In this document: positions 44,001 to 56,000 of the stretch, one piece after another
How the letters are laid out: every line of letters starts with the position of its first letter
Position numbering within the stretch: position 1 is the first letter of the stretch
Assembly (NCBI GenBank): GCA_017654935.2
Contig: CM065697.1
Span: 46,555,263 to 46,619,262 of the forward strand
From: Phymorhynchus buccinoides
Lineage: Eukaryota; Mollusca; Gastropoda; Neogastropoda; Raphitomidae
Length of the DNA: 64,000 nt
Reading direction: 5' to 3'
Program-made: the position numbers and the translations under genes
The notes under the pieces: generated by a model
Told to the model about the DNA's origin: nothing
The model's input: the letters and a program-made list of their open reading frames with translations, nothing else
Databases searched by the model: none

Positions 44001-47000
44001 TCCATTGATGGCTTTTGGACAGAGAGCTGGGAGGAGCTAAGAGACTTAAGCACTAGGGGATTACTCGGCACAGTCATGGACATCTGTATCTCATGCACAG
44101 TGATTGTATCTGTCTCTCTATCTACAAGCTCAGAGACCACAACAAGGGAATCACTGCACTACAGGTATTTATATAATATACGTTTCTCTGCTTTGTTCTG
44201 GTTCTCTCTTTCTCTCCATCACGATGGACAGTTAGGGGGCTCATACACCAGTATCAGTTCAATAAAGTGACGGAAAATTAACTGAAAGATATATTTCAAT
44301 GTTGTATATATATCAGTGTGTGCACCATGACTCAACTGTTAGACATTCTGCACAAGGCAGGCGGACTGGACAATGCCTTGGTGCAGAAGATTCATAGCTT
44401 AGAAAATAATAAATATTTAAATCATTAAAAAAATTACCATATTTTTCGGACTTTAAGGCGCACACCCTAAAAATTACACAAAATTCAGATTTTGCTTTCT
44501 TACTATAAGCCATATTCTAAGGTGCAGGGGTCTCAGCCTGGGGAAAAAGTATCTCCTCATACGAGTCATAGTCCGAAAAATATGGTAACCAAAAGTGATC
44601 AAAATGTTTGACTGCTGTGCGTTTCAGTGTGTGGACCATGACTAAAGTGTTGGACATCCTGCACAAGGCAGGCAGACTGGATTCCATTATGGTGCAGAAG
44701 ATTCATAACTAATATTGCAATACTTAAATAATTGAAAAACTAACGAAAAATGATCGAAATGTTTGACTGCTATGTATTTCAGTGTGTGTACAATAAATCA
44801 TTGAAAAACTAACCAAAAGTGATTTAAATGTTGGACTGCTATATTCCAGTGTGTGCACCATGACTCAAGTGTTGGACATAGTGCACAAGGCAGGCAGACT
44901 GGATTCCGCTATGGTACAGAAGATTCATAACTTAGAAAATGTTGAAATATTTAAATCATTGAAAAAGTAACGAAAAGTGATTGAAATGTTTGACTGCTAC
45001 GTATTCCAGTGTGTGCACCATGACTCAAGTCCTGGACATACTGCACAAGGCAGGCAGACTGGATTCCGCTATGGTACAGAAGATTCACCAGTTCATGACA
45101 GACAACCAGTTCCCTCTCTCCGACAGCGCCCTGCCTTCCTCCAACATGGCCTCCGGAGATGGCCTTTCCCCGGAGAAGAAGACCAAACAGGTATTATAAG
45201 TGCCGGGTTTTTTATGTGTTGATGATAAAAGTTATAGTACAAAATGTATTTACTATTTGTGTTGGTCATATGCATATTTTAACCCTTTCACTGCCAACGT
45301 CGCATTTTTGCACCACAATGATTTAACACCCATGTCACTAGAAGGCATCAAATCAGGGTCTGTTATCCAAAGACCCTATTCTTTTAATTTTGGGAGGTAA
45401 GGATAGGCCTTACTTTTAATATGTCACAGAAGAATCAACGCCAGTCATTTTTCAGCCAAAACTTTCCATTGAACTTACCCGGGTAGAGAAAAGATTTCAT
45501 CTGCAATGTTGGGGATTTCTCTGTAACATGCCTAAAATAGGGCCTATTCTTACCTCCCAAAATGAAGAACATAAGGTCACTGGATACCAGACTCTCATTT
45601 GATGCCTTTCAGTGACATGGGTGTCAGATCATTGTGGTGCCAAGGGGCGACAGTGGCGATGAAAGGGTTAAGGTCACTGGATACCAGACTCTCATTTGAT
45701 GCCTTTCAGTGACATGGGTGTCAGATCATTGTGGTGCCAAGGGGCGACAGTGGCCATGAAAGGGTTAAGGTCACTGGATACCAGACTCTCATTTGATGCC
45801 TTTCAGTGACATGGGTGTCAGATCATTGTGGTGCCAAGGGGCGACAGTGGCGATGAAAGGGTTAAGGTCACTGGATACCAGACTCTCATTTGATGCCTTT
45901 CAGTGACATGGGTGTCAGATCATTGTGGTGCCAAGGGGCGACAGTGGCCATGAAAGGGTTTTAAAGCAACGCATGCGCACTTGAAAAAATAGTTGCTCCT
46001 TGCTTGTCGGTTGAGATGCAACGAACAACCAAGAATGTTAAAAAAAAACCCACATTGTGCTAGAAGAGTTAAGCAAGATCAATCTGGATTTGTTATGGAG
46101 AAAAAAAGACCACGCTATTAAAGGTTTTTTTTATATTACAGGCTATTGGAATGTGCGTGCATGCAATATCAATATGGAAATAGGAACAATGGTGTGGGTG
46201 TGGCAGACCTGTTTACTCTACTTTTTTCGAGTAGTATTCTACTCAATTTGGACTTTTCAAATTTGAAAATAATGCTCAAATTACCGTATTTTTCGGACTA
46301 TAAGGCGATACTTTTTTCCCAGACTTGGACCCCTGCGCCTTATAATATGACTACTAAAATAGTAAGAAAATATAATAACAGAATCTGAAGTTTGTGTAAA
46401 ATTTGGGGGGTGCGCCTTATAATCAGGTGCGCCTTATAATCTGGTGCGCCTTATAATCTGGTGCGCCTTATAGTCCGAAAAATACGGTACTCATTTTCAG
46501 TGAACATTGTTTGATGGCTTAATGAATAAAACTACACATTTTGAGCCCAAACTACTCATTTCAACTATCCAGACTACTGAAGACTTGTGTACAGGGTAAA
46601 CAGGTCTGGTGTGGTTTTGAATCAACGCATCATGTGTGAATGCAGTTAGGAAAATTGCAATTCTCTGTGGGCGTGGTTTATAGGAGTTGACGTTTGGGGA
46701 GCGAGCAGGGCGGTGTAGCCATGCGGTGACCCGGCGTCTGCTGGACATCATGGAGACGAAGAAGTCCAACCTGATTCTGTCGGCAGACCTCACAGACGCA
46801 CAACAGCTGCTGCAGGTTGGGTTGTTTTCACCCACCTCCATGAATAGTTATGTCTCCAGGGCTGCCTTCTATTCTACTTTTTAAGCATTGGTTTTGGGGC
46901 AGTGGATGGATGCCTCGTGCCTCCATACGGGGAGTCTCTCCCCGTGGGGATACCGGGTGTGTGTGTGTGGTGTGTCTTTCAGTACAAATAGTTCTCCCAC

Positions 47001-50000
47001 CTTCTAGAAATTCTGTTTTTGAAACTTACTCTAATCTGCCACTCTCTTTGACTTTGACCTTTTCCCTTTGCTTTCTCTCATCTATCTTTCTGGCTTATTG
47101 ACCCATTTTCCTGCCTTTTCCCCCCAAAAAAAAATACTCCAAATAATTTTTCTCCTTTGGGCTCCTCAGAAATCTGAACATGTCGGCTGTACGCAGCAGG
47201 AAAACCAGTAAAAACAAAAAATTGGACACATACATACCTTACCCATCATGGCCATATGGCCTGGGAACACAGAAGAAGAAGAAGAAAAAGCATTGGGTTT
47301 GTAGCGATATTGTTTGTATTGGTCAAAGAATGAAATAGTGAGGCCAAGAGAGGAGATAACGATATTGAACTAAGGGTGAATACTCTCTTTCTAATTAACT
47401 CCCCTCCACCAAAGTTGATTACGATACCAATTACCTAGCAGTGCGTGGGTCAGAACCAAAGTGAGACAAACAAAGCATCATTCTCAATAAAGAATGTGCC
47501 AAGTTCGCCTTTATGACCCTCCACCCACACAGTACACATCAACAATGGTGGAGAGGACAACATTGGCACATTCTTTATTGAGAATGATGCTTTGTTTGTC
47601 TCACTGGCCATTGTTGATGTGTACTGTGTGGGTGGAGGGTCATAAAGGTGAACTTGGCACATTCTTTTTTGAGAATCATGCTTTGTTTGTCTCACTTTGG
47701 TTCTGACCCACGCACTGCTAGGTGATTGGTATCGTAATCAACTTTGGTGGAGGGGAGTTAATTAGAAAGAGAGTATTCACCCTTTGTTCAATTTCATTGT
47801 TTGTACTATATGTGTGTATGCAGCTAGTGGAGAAGGTGGGGCCCCATGTGTGTGCGGTGAAAACCCACGTGGATATTGTTGAAGACTTCACCCCTGATTT
47901 CACTGCGCGCCTCACCCAACTGTCTGACACGCACAACTTCCTTATCTTTGAAGACAGGTTTGTTTCTTGCTGCTTGTTGACATTTTCATTAGTTTCTGCG
48001 AGGGTGAGATGTTATCAGAGAGTAACAGTGCTGGTGGATGTCTTTGTGAGTGAGAATCATGTTATTTTTGTTACTTTATTTCTTTGCACTGAAATGTTGG
48101 TAGTATGACTATCTTGTTGATTTTAATGCATGTTTTTAATGTTGATTTTAATGTTGCTACTGTAAAGCGCATCGAGCATACTACTGTATGGATTTTAGCG
48201 CTATATGAAATAAAATTATTATTATTATTACGTCTGTCTGTCAGTTTGTTTCTCCGTGAATGCATTCTGGGATGTGAGAGTTACGCGTAAGCATGTAATT
48301 ATTGTGCTTTTTCTACCACACAAACAAATACATTTTAAACATGGGGTTTGAAGCTATTTAGAGTTAAAACCAAGTTTGAGAGCTGCAATTAAGATCAAAA
48401 TAGGCTGGAGAATGTGGCTGGAAGCAGATGTAATGGTACTGATAAATGTGGAAGGGGAAAAGCCACAGACAAGCCGCATCAGTATATAAGCCGCATGGTC
48501 CAAAGTTGAGGGGGAAAAGTAGCGGCTTATAGTCCGCATTATACGGTAGGCTTTTTGCCGGTTGCAGGAAGTTTGCCGACATTGGTCACACGGTGTCTCT
48601 GCAGTACGAAAAAGGCGTCTACCACATCAGTGACTGGGCACACATCGTCAACGCTCACACCTTGCCTGGGCCTGGTGTGATACAGGCCCTCAAACAGGTC
48701 AGGTCAATGTGTGTGTGTGTGCGTCTGTGTGTGTATGCGAGTTCTTTGATTTTGCGTCCTTCCACTAAAAGTGATTCACAGTGTGTGCGTGTGCGAGTTC
48801 TTTGAATTTACGTCCTTCCACTAAAAGTGATTCACAATGTGTGTGTGCGAGTTCTTTGATTTTGCTTCCTTCCACTAAAAGTGATTCACAATGTGTGCGT
48901 CTGTGTGTGTATGCGAGTTCTTTGATTTTGCGTCCTTCCACTAAAAGTGATTCACAATGTGTGTGTGTGTGCGTCTGTGTGTGTATGCGAGTTCTTTGAT
49001 TTTGCTTCCTTCCACTAAAAGTGATTCACAGTGTGTGCGTGTGCGAGTTCTTTGAATTTACGTCCTTCCACTAAAAGTGATTCACAATGTGTGTGTGTGC
49101 GAGTTCTTTGATTATGCGTCCTTCCACTAAAAGTGATTCACAATGTGTGTGTGCGAGTTCTTTGATTTTGCTTCCTTCCACTAAAAGTGATTCACAATGT
49201 GTGTGTGTGCGAGTTCTTTGATTTTGCGTCCTTCCACTAAAAGTGATTCACAATGTGTGTGTGCGAGTTCTTTGATTTTGCTTCCTTCCACTAAAAGTGA
49301 TTCACAATGTGTGCGTGTGCGAGTTCTTTGATTTTGCGTCCTTACACTACTAAAGTGATGCACAATGTGTGTGTGTGCGTGTGCGAGTTCTTTGATTTTG
49401 TGTCCTTACACTAAAAGTGATTGAGATTGTGTGTGTGTATCATAGTATGTGTGTTTATCTTTGATTTTGCGTCCTTCCACTAAAAGTGATTCAGAATGTG
49501 TCTGTGTGTGTTATTTGATTTTACGTTCTTCCATTACAATTTATTCAGAATGTGTCTGTGTGTGTTATTTGATTTTACGTTCTTCCATTACAATTTATTC
49601 AGAATGTGTCTGTGTGTGTTATTTGATTTTACGTTCTTCCATTACAATTTATTCAGAATGTGTCTGTGTGTGTTATTTGATTTTACGTTCTTCCATTACA
49701 ATTTATTCAGAAAATGTGTGCGTATTCTTTGATTTTACTTGCTTCCATTAAAAATGATTCAGAATGTGTCTGTGTGTATTTGATTTTACGTTCTTCCATT
49801 ACAATTTATTCAGAATGTGTGTGCGTATTCTTTGATTTTACTTGCTTCCATTAAAAGTGATTCAGAATGTGTGAGTCAAGTCAAGTCAAAATCATCTTTA
49901 TTGAGGGTTAAAGAATAAGCTGACAAAGCTTTTTTTTCATTCTGCCATCCATCCTCTGTGTGTGTGTGTTGTTTGATTTTATGTTCTTCCATTAAAATTT

Positions 50001-53000
50001 ATTCAGAATGTGTGCGTATTCTTTGATTTTATGTGCTTACATTAAAAGTGATTCAGAATGTGTGTGTGTGTGCGAGCGCGTGCAAATGCCTGTATGTGTA
50101 TAATTTTGTGTCTAAAGGGTTAGTTTCCCACGTCTTTATGCCTACAGGTGGGACAGGCTAAAGGCAGGGCGTGCCTTCTGATTGCTGAAATGAGCTCTGC
50201 GGGCAGCCTGGCCTCACCAGACTACGTCAAAGGTACCGACTGCGGCAAATACCGTGGAACCTCCCTTATAAGACCTTCACAAATCATCCAAAATGAGGTC
50301 TTATAAGGGAGGTTCCACTGTAGAGTCCTTTCCCACTTCTACTAGAAGGAATCTTATCACAATCAAACACGGCTGTTCCCCCTTGGGGATACCGGGGAGT
50401 CTTTTCTATAAATAGTTCCCCCACCTTCTGGAAGTTCTGTGCTTGTAACTTCCTCTAATATGTCACTCTTGAACTCTGCCTTTTCCCTTTGCTTGCTGTC
50501 ATCTACTATATTTCTGCCTTACCGGTCCATTCTCCTGCCTTTTTTCACGAAACACTTTCAAAAACATTTCTTCCAGCCGAAGTCGGACTTGCTGGGCCTA
50601 ACTATTTCTTAGTTAGGCGCATAATGGCAGTATGACGCACCTGCGCTCATAATTGACAGGAAACTGTCTGAGCGATTGAAGAAGAAAAAGAAGCACGGCT
50701 GTATGCTTATAGGCTGTAAGACATTGGGTATGATCTACCTCCCCCCTGTTGGGGGATACCAAGGGATCTTCCAGTACAAATTGTTCCCCCACTTTCTGAA
50801 AGTTCTGTGATAGCAACTTCCTCTATCAGTCACTCTCTTTGACTCTGCCCCCCCTTGCGCCCCCGGCCAGACGTTCGCCTGCAGATATCAGTGTGTGACT
50901 GCAGCGTGAGTGACCCGGGTTCGAATCCCGGCCTCACCCTTTCTTTCTAGTTTGACAGGAAAATCGAACTGAACGTCGAGTTGTTCAGATGGGGACTTAA
51001 AGCTTGTCTGACCCGTGCACTTTATGCACGTAAAAATCCCACGGCAGTTAAAAGTCGGTAGGTAACAGCAGGGAGAAATCCCGCTGCCTGGTAAGAAAAA
51101 TTGATGGCTTGATTTCCCAAGCCTGCCCACACCCCCTCCTCACCATGTCTCACCTCCCTCCCACCCCAAAAAAGGGTAGGCGCTGACGCACTCTCCAGGG
51201 GAGAGCAGCCCGAATTTCACAGATATAAGTCTCTGTGACCAGAATATACCAAATACAAAATACCTTTGCTGAAGCTTAATATTTGTATTAAGAGCTTTAT
51301 TTCTTGTGTTGTTTAGTTTGTTCATTCAAGTTCTTTGTCTTTATTGAAACTAGTTACAGTGCCTTGTGTTCGTGTGATTAATTAATGGTTTTGAAAATAA
51401 AATAATTCAGCGAATGATTCGGTGACCATACATGTAGTTAACCCTTTCACCGCCAAAGTGGCATTTTAGCACCACAGTGATTTAACCCTTTCACCGCCAA
51501 AGTGGCATTTTAGCACCACAATGATTTAACCCTTTCACCACCAAAGTGGCATTTTAGCACCACAGTGATTTAACCCTTTCACCGCCAACGTCGCATTTTA
51601 GCACCACAGTGATTTAACCCTTTCACCACCAAAGTGGCATTTTAGCACCACAGTGATTTAACCCTTTCACCACCAAAGTGGCATTTTAGCACCACAATGA
51701 TTTAACCCTTTCACCGCCAACGTCGCATTTTAGCACCACAATGATTTAACCCTTTCACCACCAAAGTGGCATTTTAGCACCACAGTGATTTAACCCTTTC
51801 ACCGCCAACGTCGCATTTTAGCACCACAGTGATTTAACCCTTTCACCGCCAACGTCGCATTTTAGCACCACAATGATTTAACCCTTTCACCGCCAACGTC
51901 GCATTTTAGCACCACAATGATTTAACCCTTTCACCGCCAACGTCGCATTTTAGCACCACAATGATTTAACCCTTTCACCGCCAACGTCGCATTTTAGCAC
52001 CACAATGATTTAACCCTTTCACCACCAAAGTCGCATTTTAGCACCACAATGATTTAACCCTTTCACCACCAAAGTCGCATTTTAGCACCACAATGATTTA
52101 ACCCTTTCACCACCAAAGTCGCATTTTAGCACCACAATGATTTAACCCTTTCACCACCAAAGTCGCATTTTAGCACCACAATGATTTAACCCTTTCACCA
52201 CCAAAGTCGCATTTTAGCACCACAATGATTTAACACCTATGTCACTAAAAAGGCATCAAATTGGGGTCTGTTATCCAAAGACCCTATTGTCTTAGTTTTG
52301 GGAAGTAAGGGTAGACCTTGTTTTATATATGCCACAGAAGAATCCCCAATACTGCAAATGGATTTTATTCTCTACCCAAGGAAATGTAATGGACATTTTT
52401 AGCTGAAATATGGCTGACGGTGAAAGGGTTTTAAGAAACAATGCACGGGCACAAAGATTATTGTCACCAATTTATTGACTTATTTTTGTGTTGTCTGTTT
52501 ATCGCCATCTTATGTCGTATTGTTCCCAGCCACGGTGAAAATGGCGGAGGAGCACAAGGACTTTGTCATCGGCTTCATCTGTCAGTCCAGGCTGACCTCT
52601 GACCCCACATTCCTGCATATGACCCCAGGTAAATTGACCCACATAAACATTTTATATTTTTTTAATTTTTGCTCATTAAGTTTTATTGAAAAATGTATTG
52701 ATTGTATAAAATTATAGAGGCAGTTGATTTTTATAACATTTTGGTTGCAATAAAAGTAAGAAATGCTAGCAAAGATATTCTAAAAGGGTAAGATGGATTA
52801 CTTAAAAGCTCGGCGAACCGGGCTGATAGAGTTACCGTTAGTGCGGACGTGTACACTATTCACAGTGGAGGCTATCCAAAAAACTGGAGCTTGAACGGAG
52901 AATTCAACTGGCCTATTGATGTGTAAAATGTGTCACGTTTCAAAGGGACATAACCAGTGTTTTTGTCCTCACTACTCATATAGGGAAAAGAGACCGGATG

Positions 53001-56000
53001 TTTATCTTCCCCTGTACAGTCTTTGATAAAAGTAAGAAATGCTAGGTCTTTTTTTTTCTTTTTTTTATGTATTTGTGTAGGTTTGAAAAGTCTTCAGCAC
53101 CACTGTCCTCTGTTGTTTAGGAGAAGAAATGGTTACAGTGGAGCCGCCCTTATAAGACCTTCAAAAATCATCCCAAATGAGGTCTTATAAGGGAGGGATC
53201 TTACAAGGGAGGGGTTTGATAAGGGAGGTAATTTTGATACTTGCAAAGAAGGGTAATGCCTCGGAGAAGTAGGTCTTATATGGGAGGGAGTCTTGTCTTA
53301 TAAGGGAGGTTCCACTGTATTCATAAGGGGCCACCTCACTGCATACAATCCGATTGTGACATTTGTGAGGCACGATTCTCTTGAAATTCTACTGTCTAAA
53401 TGAATGTTGAAATCTTACTCGTATTGTGACATTTGTGAGGCACGATTCTCTTGAAAGTCTACTGTCTAAATGAATGATGAAATCTTACTCGTATTGTGAC
53501 ATTTGTGAGGCATGATTCTCTTGAAATTCTACTGTCTAAATGAATGATGAAATCTTACTCGTATTGTGACATTTGTGAGGCACGATTCTCTTGAAATTCT
53601 ACTGTCTAAATGAATGATGAAATCTTACTCGTATTGTGACATTTGTGAGGCATGATTCTCATGAAATTCTACTGTCTAAATGAATGATGAAATCTTACTC
53701 GTATTGTGACATTTGTGAGGCACGATTCTCATGAAATTCTACTGTCTAAATGAATGATGAAATCTTACTCGTATTGTGACATTTGTGAGGCACGATTCTC
53801 TTGAAATTCTACTGTCTAAATGAATGATGAAATCTTACTTGTATTGTGACATTTGTGAGGCATAGTTCTCTTGAAATTCTACTGTCTAAATGAATGATGA
53901 AATCTTACTCATATTGTGACATTTGTGAGGCACGATTCTCTTGAAATTCTACTGTCTAAATGAATGATGAAATCTTACTCATATTGTGACATTTGTGAGG
54001 CATAGTTCTCATGAAATTCTACTGTCTAAATGAATGATGAAATCTTACTCGTATTGTGACATTTGTGAGGCACGATTCTCTTGAAATTCTACTGTCTAAG
54101 TGAATGATGAAATCTTACTCGTATTGTGACATTTGTGAGGCACGATTCTCTTGAAATTCTACTGTCTAAGTGAATGATGAAATCTTACTCGTATTGTGAC
54201 ATTTGTGAGGCACGATTCTCTTGAAATTCTACTGTCTAAGTGAATGATGAAATCTTACTCGTATTGTGACATTTGTGAGGCATAGTTCTCTTGAAATTCT
54301 ACTGTCTAAATGAATGATGAAATCTTACTCGTATTGTGACATTTGTGAGGCACGATTCTCTTGAAATTCTACTGTCTAAGTGAATGATGAAATCTTACTC
54401 GTATTGTGACATTTGTGAGGCACGATTCTCTTGAAATTCTACTGTCTAAATGAATGATGAAATCTTACTCGTATTGTGACATTTGTGAGGCACGATTCTC
54501 TTGAAATTCTACTGTCTAAGTGAATGATGAAATCTTACTCGTATTGTGACATTTGTGAGGCACGATTCTCTTGAAATTCTACTGTCTAAGTGAATGATGA
54601 AATCTTACTCGTATTGTGACATTTGTGAGGCATAGTTCTCGTGAAATTCTACTGTCTAAATGAATGATGAAATCTTACTCGTATTGTGACATTTGTGAGG
54701 CACGATTCTCTTGAAATTCTACTGTCTAAATGAATGATGAAATCTTACTCGTATTGTGACATTTGTGAGGCACGATTCTCTTGAAATTCTACTGTCTAAA
54801 TGAATGATGAAATCTTACTCGTATTGTGACATTTGTGAGGCACGATTCTCTTTCATTCTACTGTCTAAATGAATGATGAAATCTTACTCGTATTGTGACA
54901 TTTGTGAGGCACGATTCTCTTGAAATTCTACTGTCTAAATAAATGATGAAATCTTACTTGTATTGTGACATTTGTGAGGCATAGTTCTCATGAAATTCTA
55001 CTGTTTAAATGAATGATGAAATCTTACTCGTATTGTGACATTTGTGAGGCACGATTCTCTTGAAATTCTACTGTCTAAATGAATGATGAAATCTTACTCA
55101 TATTGTGACATTTGTGAGGCATAGTTCTCTTGAAATTCTACTGTCTAAATGAATGATGAAATCTTATTCGTATTATGACATTTGTGAGGCACGATTCTCT
55201 TGAAATTCTACTGTCTAAATGAATGATGAAATCTTACTCGTATTGTGACATTTGTGAGGCACGATTCTCTTGAAATTCTACTGTCTAAATGAATGATGAA
55301 ATCTTACTCGTATTGTGACATTTGTGAGGCACATAGTTCTCTTGAAATTCTACTGTCGAAATGAATCTGATGAAATCTTACTCGTATTGTGACATTTGTG
55401 AGGCATAGTTCTCTTGAAATTCTACTGTCTAAATGAATGATGAAATCTTACTCGTATTGTGACATTTGTGAGGCATAGTTCTCTTGAAATTCTACTGTCT
55501 AAATGAATGATGAAATCTTACTCGTATTGTGACATTTGTGAGGCACGATTCTCTTGAAATTCTACTGTCTAAATGAATGATGAAATCTTACTCGTATTGT
55601 GACATTTGTGAGGCATAGTTCTCTTGAAATTCTACTGTCTAAATGAATGATGAAATCTTACTCGTATTGTGACATTTGTGAGGCACGATTCTCTTGAAAT
55701 TCTACTGTCTAAATGAATGATGAAATCTTACTCGTATTGTGACATTTGTGAGGCATAGTTCTCTTGAAATTCTACTGTCTAAATGAATGATGAAATCTTA
55801 CTCATATTGTGACATTTGTTAGGCACGATTCTCTTGAAATTCTACTGTCTAAATGAATGATGAAATCCTACTTGTTAGTTTTGTTCACTTATATTTGTAG
55901 TCCCCCGTACACGAATCTGATGAAATATCTGTTTTTTTGTGTCGGACATTTTTACTTGATTCGTGTGTTGGGATCTACTTGAATATAGTGAACAAAAATA

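Noticed and set aside
50900..50945. tRNA-like B box (gggttcgaatcccggc)
   Set aside because: It is followed by a SINE body and 3' module; no complete cloverleaf was found.
53345..55875. Possible CRISPR-like array from the regular 70-bp spacing
   Set aside because: No unique spacers; the whole unit repeats, and the context is a eukaryotic intron.
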